The notes below the pieces were generated by a model. The model made no database searches, was not told where the DNA came from, and worked only from the letters and a program-made list of their open reading frames with translations. Source: Micrococcales bacterium (GTDB taxonomy: Bacteria; Actinomycetota; Actinomycetes; S36-B12; UBA10799). From it: a stretch of DNA of 64,000 bases. Of the stretch, positions 44,909 through 53,723 are shown piece after piece. The number at the start of each line of letters is the position of its first letter. Positions within the stretch are counted from its first letter, which is position 1. The stretch lies in NCBI GenBank assembly GCA_016719135.1, contig JADKAV010000005.1, forward strand, positions 62,001-126,000, read 5' to 3'. Made by a program: the position numbers and the translations under genes.

Positions 44909-44914
44909 TACGGT
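44909..44914 (+). promoter_or_regulatory. Probable -10 box of the por operon
   Basis: TACGGT, six bases, then GTG at 44921. The two divergent -10 boxes share a 78-base intergenic region. Confidence 0.55.
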
Positions 44915-44920
44915 GGAAGG

Positions 44921-45559
44921 GTGTTCCAGACCCGTTTCCACGGACGTGGCGGGCAGGGTGTGGTGACTGCGGCTGAGTTGCTCAGCGTGGCAGCCTTCCG
45001 CGCCGGCCGCCACGCCCAGGCGTTCCCCAGTTTCGGATCCGAACGCACGGGGGCGCCGGTTGTCTCCTACTGCCGGATCGACGACCGACCGATCCGTTCC
45101 CGGGAACCCGTCGTCGTGCCTGACGCCCTGATCATCCAGGACACGACTCTGCTGCAGCAGACCGACGTGTTCGCCGGTCTGGCCGACGACGGGTACATCG
45201 TGATCAATTCCACGAGGGACGTGCCGGAGCTGGGCATCGGCGAGATGCTGGCCGGCCGTGACCCCGCCCGGGTCATCACCGTTCCGGCGACTCGAATCGC
45301 GATGCAGCACCTCGGACGCCCGTTGCCGAATCTGGTGCTGCTCGGGGCGTTCGCAGCGCTCACCGGACTCGTTGGACTGGTGGATGTGCAAGCGGCGGCC
45401 GGGGAACGGTTCCAGGGGGCGGTTCTCGAGGGAAATTGCGCCGCGGCGCGCCAGGCCTACGACGTTGTGAAGGCCCACGTGGGTGAAGGGGTCGGCGACG
45501 CGATGGCGGCCGTGTCCGCGGGGGCACCGGTCTTCGACAGGAAGGACGCGGATGCGTAA
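44921..45559 (+). CDS. 2-oxoacid:ferredoxin oxidoreductase gamma subunit (PorG-like)
   Basis: Gamma subunit (212 aa) of a PorGAB-type, oxygen-sensitive enzyme that oxidises or makes 2-oxoacids with CoA and ferredoxin. Begins FQTRFHGRGGQGVVTAAELL, the family's glycine-rich CoA-binding motif, with FPSFGSERTGAPV further on. The long upstream frame is a shadow. Overlaps the alpha gene by eight bases. Confidence 0.9.
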   Translation: MFQTRFHGRGGQGVVTAAELLSVAAFRAGRHAQAFPSFGSERTGAPVVSYCRIDDRPIRSREPVVVPDALIIQDTTLLQQTDVFAGLADDGYIVINSTRDVPELGIGEMLAGRDPARVITVPATRIAMQHLGRPLPNLVLLGAFAALTGLVGLVDVQAAAGERFQGAVLEGNCAAARQAYDVVKAHVGEGVGDAMAAVSAGAPVFDRKDADA

Positions 45560-46814
45560 GCAGATCGAAGGATCGGCCGCAGTTGCCCAGGCGGTCGCCC
45601 TGGCACGACCGGAGGTCATCTGCGCGTACCCGATCTCACCGCAGACCCACATCGTAGAGGCGCTGTCGGCCATCGTGAAGTCCGGCGACCTGCAGCCCTG
45701 CGAGTTCGTCAATGTCGAGAGTGAGTTCGCGGCGATGAGCGTGGCCATCGGGGCCAGCGCGGCGGGCGCGCGGGCGTATACGGCCACCGCGAGTCAGGGC
45801 CTGCTGTTCATGGTCGAGGCGGTGTACAACGCCTCCGGGCTCGGCCTGCCGATCGTGATGACCGTGGCCAACCGCGCCATTGGCGCACCCATCAACATCT
45901 GGAACGACCACAGCGACTCGATGAGCCAGCGCGATTCCGGCTGGATCCAGCTGTACGCCGAGGACAACCAAGAGGCCGTCGACCTGCACATCCAGGCCTT
46001 CAAACTCGCCGAGACCGTGTCGTTGCCGGTGATGGTGTGCATGGACGGCTTCATCCTCACCCACGCCGTGGAGGAGGTCGAGATGCCTGATCAGGCGACG
46101 GTGGACGCGTTCCTGCCGGCCTTCGAACCACGCCAGGTGCTCGATCCGGCCGAGCCCGTGTCCATCGGTGCGATGGTGGGCCCGGAGGCGTTCATGGAGG
46201 TGCGCTATCTGGCCCACCGACGGCAGATGGAGGCGCTCGAGGTGATCCCTGCGATCGCGGCTGAGTACGGTGCGGTGACCGGTCGCGTGCGCGACGGCTT
46301 GATCTCGCGGTACCGCCTCGACGACGCCGAGATCGTGGTGGTGGCGCTCGGGTCGGTGATCGGTACGTTGCAGGACACTGTGGACGCCTTGCGCGAGCAG
46401 GGCGTACTCGTGGGGGTGCTGGGCATCACGTCGTTTCGGCCGTTCCCGCTGGAATCGGTCCGGGACGCTCTGGCCGGCGCCCGATCAGTGGTCGTTCTGG
46501 AGAAGGCTCTGGCCGTGGGGATCGGCGGCATCGTGGCCAACAATGTGCGCACCGCAGTGGCTGGCCTGGCGATCGACGTTCGCACGGTGATCGCCGGACT
46601 GGGCGGCAGGCCCATCCTGGGGGAGTCCCTGGCCGAGATGATCCGCGGTGTCGACGATCTGGACGAACTGACCTTCCTGGACCTGCGCACGGAGTTGGTC
46701 GAGCGTGAACTCCAGCGCAACCGCGCGACCCGCAGATCAGGGCCCACTGCCGAGAACCTGCTGCGCGATGTGGGTGCGGTGGGAGACCCGCTTTCGGTGA
46801 GGATGCCGCGATGA
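45552..46814 (+). CDS. 2-oxoacid:ferredoxin oxidoreductase alpha subunit (PorA-like)
   Basis: Alpha subunit (420 aa), carrying the pyrimidine-binding and transketolase-C-like domains. EGSAAVAQAVALARPEVICAYPISPQTHIVE opens the protein; VESEFAAMSVAIGASAAGARAYTATASQGL (about 60-90) carries the conserved Glu and the Ser/Gln region; a C-terminal transketolase-like domain follows. It resembles pyruvate synthase alpha more than 2-oxoglutarate enzymes, but substrate choice is not certain. The stop overlaps the beta start (ATGA). Confidence 0.92.
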   Translation: MRKQIEGSAAVAQAVALARPEVICAYPISPQTHIVEALSAIVKSGDLQPCEFVNVESEFAAMSVAIGASAAGARAYTATASQGLLFMVEAVYNASGLGLPIVMTVANRAIGAPINIWNDHSDSMSQRDSGWIQLYAEDNQEAVDLHIQAFKLAETVSLPVMVCMDGFILTHAVEEVEMPDQATVDAFLPAFEPRQVLDPAEPVSIGAMVGPEAFMEVRYLAHRRQMEALEVIPAIAAEYGAVTGRVRDGLISRYRLDDAEIVVVALGSVIGTLQDTVDALREQGVLVGVLGITSFRPFPLESVRDALAGARSVVVLEKALAVGIGGIVANNVRTAVAGLAIDVRTVIAGLGGRPILGESLAEMIRGVDDLDELTFLDLRTELVERELQRNRATRRSGPTAENLLRDVGAVGDPLSVRMPR

Positions 46815-47805
46815 GTGCCGAACCGATCAAGTTCTACCAAGTCGGATCCTTCGCCGTCGGCAACCGGCTGCTGGACATCACCGAACGCTCTGCGCAGTCC
46901 GACCCCAACCGGCCCAATTCGATCAACAGCGGTCACCGCGCCTGTCAGGGGTGCGGTGAGGCGCTGGGCGCGCGATACGCCCTGGACGCAGCCATGCGCG
47001 CCAGCGGCGGGATCTGGTCGCGGTCAATGCCACCGGCTGCCTGGAAGTCTTCTCCACGCCGTACCCGGAGAGCAGTTGGCAGATCCCCTGGATGCACTCG
47101 TTGTTCGGCAATGCCGCGGCGGTGGCCACCGGTGTTTTCGCCGCGATGCGGGCCAAGGGCCGCGACACCCGGGTGGTGGCGCAGGCCGGGGACGGCGGGA
47201 CCGTCGACATCGGTCTCGGTCCGTTGTCAGGAATGTTCGAACGCAACGACGACGTGCTGTTCATCTGCTACGACAACGAGGCGTACATGAACACCGGCGT
47301 GCAGCGCTCGGGCGCGACCCCGCCGGCTGCTCGCACGGCCACCACACAAGCCGTCGGTGAGCACCCGGGCAACGTTTTCGGGCAGGGCAAGGACCTGCCG
47401 CGGATCGCGATGGCCCACGAAATCCCGTATGTCGCCACGGCAACGGTGGCGGATCTGCGCGACCTCGAGGCCAAAGTCGAGAAGGCTATGGCCATCCGGG
47501 GGGCGCGTTACATCCACGTCTTGGTGCCGTGTCCGCTCGGCTGGGGTTCTGCCTCCAAGGACACGATCCTGCTGGCCAGGCTGGCTCAGCAGTCGGGTCT
47601 GTTCCCGGTGTTCGAGGCGGAGTTCGGAGAGGTCACCGCTGTGCTCCCGATCCGGCGGCGGGTCCCGGTGACCGAGTATCTGCAGCCGCAGAAGCGGTAC
47701 GCACACCTTTTTGGTCAGACCCCGGACACCGAGACCATCGAACGCATCCAGGCTCAGGCCGACCGCAACCTGAGCCGCTACCACATCGATGAGGTGGAGA
47801 TCTAA
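46811..47805 (+). CDS. 2-oxoacid:ferredoxin oxidoreductase beta subunit (PorB-like), one frameshift
   Basis: Beta subunit binding TPP and a 4Fe-4S cluster. Start ATG in the alpha stop; HRACQGCGEALGARY (first two cluster Cys) near residue 42. Near 47008-47014 one base appears to be missing: the frame changes to ...DLVAVNATGCLEVFSTPYPESSWQ, supplying the next Cys and continuing without a break to the TPP motif GDGGTVDIGLGPLSGM and FICYDNEAYMNTG. Corrected length about 331 aa, normal for PorB. A real mutation would inactivate the whole operon, so a sequence error is likely. Confidence 0.87.
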
Positions 47806-49449
47806 GTGGACAAACCGTTCGCGATCACCCTGGATGCCGGGTCCAGCCTGGCCAACAAGACGGGCTCGTGGCGCACGGAGCGGCCCCTCTACCTGAATTC
47901 CCTACCGCCGTGCAACGACGCCTGTCCGGCCGGGGAGAACATCCAGGGCTGGTTGTATGAAGCCGAGGAGGGCCAATACCAGCGCGCCTGGCAACTGCTG
48001 GTGGCCGACAATCCTTTCCCCGCGATCATGGGCCGCGTCTGCTACCACCCCTGCCAGACCGCCTGCAACCGTGCACAACTGGATCAACCGGTGGGCATCA
48101 ACTCCGTGGAACGGTTCCTGGGCGACGTGGCACTGCAGGAGGGCTGGCAACTGCCGGTGGAGGCCGTCGACAGCGGCAAACGGGTGCTCGTCGTCGGAGC
48201 CGGGCCATCCGGACTGTCCGCGGCCTACCATCTGCGCCGGGCCGGTCACCACGTCGTTATCCACGACGCCGGCCCGAAGTCGGGCGGCATGATGCGGTTC
48301 GGCATCCCGTCCTACCGGCTGCCCCGCGACATTCTCGACGCGGAGATCCAGCGCATCCTCGACGCCGGAGTGGAACTGCATCTCGATTCGCCGGTGACCG
48401 ACGTGATGGCTGCGAAGGCCGAGGGCGGCTTCGACGCCGTGTTCGTGGCGGTCGGTGCTCAGGTCGGCAAACGGGCATACGTGCCGGCCGGCGAATCGGC
48501 GAAGATCCTGGATGCCGTATCGCTGCTGCGCGACATGGAAGGCCAGCAGGCGCCCAGGCTGGGGCGGCGGGTAGTGGTCTATGGCGGCGGGAATACCGCC
48601 ATGGATGCCGCGCGCACCGCGAAGCGGTTGGGTGCGGAGGAGGCCATCGTGGTCTACCGACGCACCCGCGATCGGATGCCCGCCCACGACGTCGAGGTGC
48701 AGGAGGCCCTGGAAGAGGGTGTGTTGATCCGGTGGCTGTCGACGATCAAGGACGTCGACGCCGGATCCATGACGGTGGAACGCATGGAACTCGACGACTC
48801 CGGGTTCCCGCAGCCGACCGGCGAGTTCGAGGAACTCGAGGCCGACTCGCTGGTGCTGGCACTGGGGCAGGACACCGACTTGTCCTTGATGCAGGACGTC
48901 GACGGCATCGAGATCTCCGATGGTGTCGTGCACGTGGATGAAGGCATGATGACCGGGGCGGAGGGGATCTTCGCAGGCGGCGACATGGTCCCCAGCGAGC
49001 GCACGGTCACCGTGGCGGTCGGTCATGGCAAGCAGGCCGCCCGCAACATCGACGGCTGGCTGCGCGGTATCCCGTTCGAGCACGCCCCCCGGCCGCCGCT
49101 GGCGACGTTCGACCGCCTCAACACCTGGTACTACACCGACGCGCCCAAGACGGTTCGCCCGACGTTGGATTCGGCCCGACGGGTGTCCACGTTCGACGAG
49201 GTCAAGCAGGGTCTCGATGAGCAGACCGCGGTGTACGAGGCGCGGCGGTGCCTGTCCTGCGGCAACTGCTTCGGCTGTGACAACTGCTTCGGGGTCTGCC
49301 CCGACAACGCGGTACTGAAACTCCCACGGGGTTCGGCCGAAGGCGACAACGGCCGGGACTATGCCTTCGACCTCGACTACTGCAAGGGGTGTGGAATCTG
49401 TGTCAGTGAGTGTCCATCCGGCGCCATCATCATGATTCCGGAGGCGTAG
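47806..49449 (+). CDS. GltD-like NAD(P)H flavoprotein fused to a two-cluster ferredoxin domain
   Basis: A 547-aa protein made of three parts. N-terminal Fe-S domain (about 1-115; CNDACPAGENIQGWL, CYHPCQTAC) as in glutamate synthase small subunit. Two dinucleotide folds follow (VLVVGAGPSGLSAAYHL for FAD; VVVYGGGNTAMDAARTAKRLGA for NAD(P)H). The C-terminal ferredoxin domain has CLSCGNCFGCDNCFGVCP and CKGCGICVSECP (about 480-540), the PorD-like delta role. It starts directly at the porB stop. It probably passes electrons between the oxidoreductase and NAD(P)H, replacing separate PorD and ferredoxin-NADP reductase. Electron direction is inferred. Confidence 0.9.
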   Translation: MDKPFAITLDAGSSLANKTGSWRTERPLYLNSLPPCNDACPAGENIQGWLYEAEEGQYQRAWQLLVADNPFPAIMGRVCYHPCQTACNRAQLDQPVGINSVERFLGDVALQEGWQLPVEAVDSGKRVLVVGAGPSGLSAAYHLRRAGHHVVIHDAGPKSGGMMRFGIPSYRLPRDILDAEIQRILDAGVELHLDSPVTDVMAAKAEGGFDAVFVAVGAQVGKRAYVPAGESAKILDAVSLLRDMEGQQAPRLGRRVVVYGGGNTAMDAARTAKRLGAEEAIVVYRRTRDRMPAHDVEVQEALEEGVLIRWLSTIKDVDAGSMTVERMELDDSGFPQPTGEFEELEADSLVLALGQDTDLSLMQDVDGIEISDGVVHVDEGMMTGAEGIFAGGDMVPSERTVTVAVGHGKQAARNIDGWLRGIPFEHAPRPPLATFDRLNTWYYTDAPKTVRPTLDSARRVSTFDEVKQGLDEQTAVYEARRCLSCGNCFGCDNCFGVCPDNAVLKLPRGSAEGDNGRDYAFDLDYCKGCGICVSECPSGAIIMIPEA

Positions 49450-50173
49450 CCGGCGTTGGCACCTGGCTGCGTCGCACTCCCCGGAGCAGGTGCACAACGC
49501 GGAAACCCGATTGCCCCTTGCAACCCGAGCCCTCGCGCTATTCGGGTGCTTCGGATTTGAGTCAGCCGTCTCCCCGCGCGCGGTGAGGCCCGTTCAGCCG
49601 TGAAAATGTCGGTGTGCCCGCTGACGTCGTTCCCCCTTGGCCCGTTATGAGGTCGGATTGAGTCGGGCGCTGGGAGCGGGATTGTTCGGGCGGCGGGACC
49701 CGGGGCTGGGTCAAGCAGCGACCGGTGGTGCGCCTGACTGGTTTTGCCGGTGTTCGGGGGTCCGGCGGTGGCGGCCTGGCACTAGCTTCGCCGTCCTGCC
49801 CTAACAGTGTGTGTGTGCGGGGGTCGTGGACCAGCAGTGATGCCCGGATCGCCGCGCCGCGGGGCTCGGTGACCCACCGAGGCGGTGGTTGACCACACAG
49901 GTGGCACGTATCGGCGGGCGGTGTCGGTGGTGGCCGCGGGCTTTTCTCGAAACGACTGCTGACCAGCGGTTCGGTCCAGCTTCGCCATCACACGGGGGCC
50001 ACCGGTCGCACCCTCGGCTCCGCTGCGGCCCCCATCTGATGGCAGAAAAGGGACATAAGCCCCAGAGTGCACGCCATGGCCATCACATCGGGGCCGCCGA
50101 GGGCCTCACCGCCCCCGCTGCGGCCCTCATGTGATGGCGGTGGGCGGTAGATGCTCTGGTGGCTGAAGGGCCG
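49450..50173. other. Gene-free stretch with palindromes
   Basis: No frame here has a family resemblance, ribosome site or normal start context. Just after the flavoprotein stop, a GCACCTG/CAGGTGC inverted repeat (49459-49465/49487-49493) could be a weak terminator. The right part holds two palindromic repeats listed separately. The rest is GC-rich sequence in which I see nothing. Confidence 0.6.
49985..50137. repeat. Two 58-bp imperfect palindromes (CCATCA...TGATGG family)
   Basis: Units at 49985-50042 and 50080-50137, each 58 bases with 16-base arms matching at 14 positions. The second reads CCATCACATCGGGGCC and GGCCCTCATGTGATGG. These arms are close to those of the array at 34708-35300 (right arm reverse complement CCATCACATCTGGGCC), so one dispersed repeat family is present. 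Confidence 0.85.
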
Positions 50174-51921
50174 CTATTCGCTCAGACGCAGTCTGTCGAT
50201 GACGGCCCGGACTTCAGCCGCAGGGATCTTCACCACCCGCCGGTCGTAGGTGAGAAGGCCGTTGGTCTCGTCCTCGACGTCGGACAACTGCGTGTAGACC
50301 GTGGCACTCAGGCCGCGGCGGACCGCCGGCAGGATCTGGTCGGTGTGCAGGGTGCGAAAGGCGTCGGCCAGCAGCGCCACCGAGCCGAAACGCCGGTAGC
50401 CGAACTCGGTGTCACTGGTGCTGTGGTCCTTCAGATGCAGGCTGTAGCCGCCGTATTCGGTGAGGGCCAGCACGCGGGGATCGGGCCGGCGCGGCACCCG
50501 GAACGGCCTGAAATAGACGTGCAGGCTGTGGAAGTCCCCGCCGCCCTGATCGTGCCAGCCGCTTGCGTGATCTACCTGACGGCTGGGATCAAGGCGTTCA
50601 ACGTCGCGCGCCACAGCGTTCGCGTCGAACTGCCCCCAGCCCTCGTTGAACGGAACCCACACCGCAATGCTCGTGCAGTTGCGCAGCAGGTCGATGGTCC
50701 GTCGTAGCTCACCAAGCCACTGCGCCCGGGCTTGCGCGTCCGTGCGCGCGAACAGCCGGTACCTGCGGTCCTTGAGGCGCAGGGGGGTTACGGCCGGCAC
50801 TTCGACCACCCGCCGGCGGTACGTGCCGCCACCGTTGACCATGTCCTGCCATACGAGCATCCCGAGTCGGTCGCAGTGGTAGTACCACCGCAGGGGTTCC
50901 ACCTTGATGTGCTTGCGCAGCATCGTGAACCCGAGGTCCTTCATGGTGGCGATGTCGTACACCAGTGCTTCATCGCTGGCAGCGGTGTACAGACCGTCGG
51001 ACCAGTAGCCTGATCCAGCACACCGGCGTGGAAGTATGGGCGGCCGTTGAGGTGCAGGCGAGGGATCCCGCGCGCATCGGGTGCGACGCCAAACGTGCGT
51101 AACCCGACGTAGGAATCGACGACGTCATCACCGGCAGTGATCCGTAGGCCGTACAGGAAAGGGTCCTCCGGCGACCACACGCGGGGGTCGGGAACCACGA
51201 TCCGGATCGGTGTTCCCGGCTGGCCGGAGCCGCGGGCAACGACGGCCGCGCCTGCCAGGACTTCCACCTGGCAGGCGGCCACGGCGTTGCTCATTCGGAC
51301 GGTCACGCTCACCTGGTCCAGGGCGGGGTCGATGGTCAGCGAGGTGATATGAGCAGCAGGGACACGTTCGAGCCAGACGGTCTGCCAGATCCCCGACTGG
51401 GCGGTGTACCAGATGCCGCCGGGCTGCAGTCTCTGCTTGCCGCGCGAGCCCGGGCCGGTGTCCGACGGATCGGTCACCACAACGTGCAGATCGTTGTCGC
51501 CTTCGCGCAGGTGTTCGGTGACGTCGAAGAAGAATGGCAGGTAGCCGCCCCGGTTCTCGCCCACCACGTGACCGTTCACGCGCACGCGGCACCACTGGTC
51601 GACGGCACCGAAATGCAGGATGACCCGTTCCCCGGAGCCGACGGCCGGTCTCGGGAAGCTGCGCCGGTAGTGCAGATACTCGCCCGGCTGTAGTTGGCGG
51701 TTCACCCCGGACAGCAGCGACTCGGGGGAGAAGGGCACCACGATGCGACCGTCCCAGTCTTTCGGCTCGGTAGCGGCGATCCGGAAGGCGTAGTCCCACC
51801 TGCCGTTGAGGTTCACGTAGGAGTCGCGGCGCAATTGTGGACGCGGGTACTCGGGCAGCGGATTCTCCACATCCAGGGACTCGCCCCAGGGGGTCAGCAG
51901 TCGATGGTGGGCGGGCTTCAC
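50174..51921 (-). CDS. Glycoside hydrolase family 2 protein, one frameshift
   Basis: Cytosolic beta-glycosidase (galactosidase/glucuronidase/mannosidase group), about 582 aa when repaired. N-terminal sugar-binding and Ig-like domains (LNGRWDYAFRI, FGAVDQWCRVRVNGHVVGENRGGYLPF), then a TIM barrel with the acid/base Glu in FNEGWGQFD and nucleophile Glu in LTEYGGYS. One base is missing near 51010: GVLDQ is followed, one frame over, by YWSDGLYTAASDEALVYDIATMKDLGF. No signal peptide. The GTG overlaps the MFS stop (GTGA), so the sugar taken up by that transporter is the likely substrate. The exact sugar is unknown. Confidence 0.87.
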
Positions 51922-53243
51922 CCGTGGGTCCTGCGCAGAGCCCGGACCGGAATGACGATCAGCAGACTGACCACCGCCGCTGCGACGAAAATGCCGGGGG
52001 TGGGAACCTGCTTGAGCAACCCGAACTCCTCGTAGTACTCGTCGGCGCCCCGGATCATCGCCGCGCCGATGAAGGGTCCGATCACCATCGGGATGAGCAC
52101 ATAGCCGATCATGCGCAGTCCCTGCACCATCCCGACTCGATCTGGTGGGGAGTAGTCGCGGATCGCGGCACCCACCGCAGCCGTCGTCAGCATCATGCCG
52201 GACATGGTGACCAGTCCCGCCAGGATCACCGGCAGCAGGCCTCTGGCGAAAATCATGAGGATCAGCCCGCTGAGGTAGATGGCCGCCGCCGGCAGCATCG
52301 CGTTGAGCTTTCCGACGCGGTCGATGACCCGTCCGCCGAGCACGCTGATCACCGCCGCGCCGGTCAGGACCACACCGAGCACCAGTGCGTAGGCCTCGAT
52401 GCGCAGGTAGCGCTGCAGGTAGATCAACAGGTATGGCAGGAAGACCTGGGTGGAGACCCCCAGAGCGGCCAGCGCGGTCAGCGCCCAGTAGAGGCGGGGG
52501 TTGTCTTTGATGGATTCGCGCCGCAGGCCGTGCACGATCGAGCGCCACAGGCTGTCCCGCTGAACCGGCTCATTGGGGACGTCGCGGATGAGGACCAGGG
52601 CCACCAGCCCGGAAGTGACCATGAGGGCCCCGACGACGATGAAGAACATCTGCCAGTCGCCGTTCTTGGTCAGGCCGTCGAGTCCGCCGAAGACCAGGAG
52701 CATGGACAGCAGCGGCAGCATCGCCAGCACGGCCTCGACGCGGCCCCGGTTGTCGGGGGAGGTGACATCGGTGACCCAGGCGTTGAACGCGGCATCGTTG
52801 GCACTGGCCCCCAGGAAGCTCATCACGCAGTCCAGCAGAACCACCGCGGCGGTGGCGGCGGTGACGGCACTGACCACGGGGATGAGTGCGGCCAGCGCAT
52901 CGATGGTGATGAACCCGAACAGCATCGTGGTCAGGCCCCATAGGACGTAGCCGCTGACGATGAACAGACGACGTTTGCCCACCCGGTCGGACAGTGGCCC
53001 GATCAGGATGGCTGCGGTGGTGGCGGCGATGGCGCTGAGCGCAACCATGAGGGCGATGGCGTTGGGATCGTCGGTGATCGTGTCGTAGACGAAGACGTTC
53101 AGGTACAGATTCTCGACTGTCCAGGCGATCTGTCCGACGAGGCCGATGATGATGACTGCCAGCCAGACCCGAGTTCCCAGGGCGGTGGGAGCAAGTTCGC
53201 CAGTGGCCGGCTCGGGGTGCGTTGGAGGGTTCGGCAACGCCAT
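51918..53243 (-). CDS. MFS transporter (probable sugar/glycoside importer)
   Basis: A 441-aa major facilitator with about twelve membrane helices. The first cytosolic loop has GPLSDRVGKRRLF, the MFS loop motif (G-x3-D-R/K-x-G-R-R), with a related GGRVIDRVGKLN in the second half. It is coupled to the GH2 gene and so is probably an importer of a beta-linked oligosaccharide or glycoside, by analogy with glycosidase-transporter pairs. GAAAGGAAG precedes the ATG. The CGAAC-N4-GTTCG palindrome at 53331 lies 88 bases upstream and could be its operator. Confidence 0.85.
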   Translation of the reverse strand: MALPNPPTHPEPATGELAPTALGTRVWLAVIIIGLVGQIAWTVENLYLNVFVYDTITDDPNAIALMVALSAIAATTAAILIGPLSDRVGKRRLFIVSGYVLWGLTTMLFGFITIDALAALIPVVSAVTAATAAVVLLDCVMSFLGASANDAAFNAWVTDVTSPDNRGRVEAVLAMLPLLSMLLVFGGLDGLTKNGDWQMFFIVVGALMVTSGLVALVLIRDVPNEPVQRDSLWRSIVHGLRRESIKDNPRLYWALTALAALGVSTQVFLPYLLIYLQRYLRIEAYALVLGVVLTGAAVISVLGGRVIDRVGKLNAMLPAAAIYLSGLILMIFARGLLPVILAGLVTMSGMMLTTAAVGAAIRDYSPPDRVGMVQGLRMIGYVLIPMVIGPFIGAAMIRGADEYYEEFGLLKQVPTPGIFVAAAVVSLLIVIPVRALRRTHG

Positions 53244-53330
53244 CGGGTTGCTTCCTTTCGCCGGGGTACATCCCGACCGTAGCGGGGACTGTGGTGGGTC
53301 GGTGAGAGAACAGACGCAGCCAGAAATAGT

Positions 53331-53346
53331 ACGAACGTACGTTCGA
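53331..53346 (+). promoter_or_regulatory. Palindrome resembling a LexA (SOS) box
   Basis: ACGAACGTACGTTCGA: the core CGAAC-N4-GTTCG fits the actinobacterial SOS consensus, with one outer mismatch. A TTGACG -35-like element (53354-53359) lies just downstream. It could serve the translesion operon, or be an operator for the divergent MFS gene. Confidence 0.55.
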
Positions 53347-53387
53347 CAAAGTCTTGACGTAGGTCCATGTCAGTGTTCTCCTAGAAG

Positions 53388-53403
53388 TCGAACAGAAGTT
53401 CGA
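53388..53403 (+). promoter_or_regulatory. LexA SOS box of the DnaE2-DinB operon
   Basis: TCGAACAGAAGTTCGA, an exact fit to the actinobacterial LexA consensus TCGAAC-N4-GTTCGA. It lies 21 bases before the first ATG of the cassette. Confidence 0.85.
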
Positions 53404-53424
53404 TTCAGAGCGGAGATGATCGTC

Positions 53425-53712
53425 ATGAGTCGTAGTTATCGCCGGGCCGACGCAGCCATCCATGTCAGGTGTTCGACCGGTGGTCCTGAACAGTTCCTGT
53501 GGCGCAACCGGCTGTACCGGGTGAACCAGGTGTTGCAGCAGTGGGAGCGGTCTGCGGTGTGGTGGAAGGACGTGCGCACCACACCGACCGGACGGGATCA
53601 CCAGACCTGGCGGGTCGAGGCGTCCGCGGGTCGCTGTGATGCCGAGGGTGTCTATGAGTTGAGTCTCGATCCTGCGTCCGGGCAGTGGTATCTGCTGCGG
53701 ACCTTCGATTGA
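53425..53712 (+). CDS. DUF6504-family protein of the mutagenesis cassette
   Basis: A 95-aa protein with the DUF6504 pattern: PEQFLWRNRLYRVNQVLQQW, AVWWKDVRT, TWRVEASA and GVYELSLDPASGQWYLLRTFD. The family commonly sits beside translesion polymerase genes in actinomycetes; its biochemical role is not known. The start used is ATG 53425 (GCGGAG nine bases upstream); ATG 53416 is possible. First gene after the SOS box. Confidence 0.8.
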   Translation: MSRSYRRADAAIHVRCSTGGPEQFLWRNRLYRVNQVLQQWERSAVWWKDVRTTPTGRDHQTWRVEASAGRCDAEGVYELSLDPASGQWYLLRTFD

Positions 53713-53723
53713 GGGTGGACGAG

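Noticed and set aside
47902..49497. 531-aa open frame on the minus strand
   Set aside because: Antisense to the flavoprotein-ferredoxin gene, whose motifs are unambiguous.
49889..50134. 81-aa plus-strand frame near the second palindrome locus
   Set aside because: It runs through both palindromes and has no start context; composition reflects the repeats.
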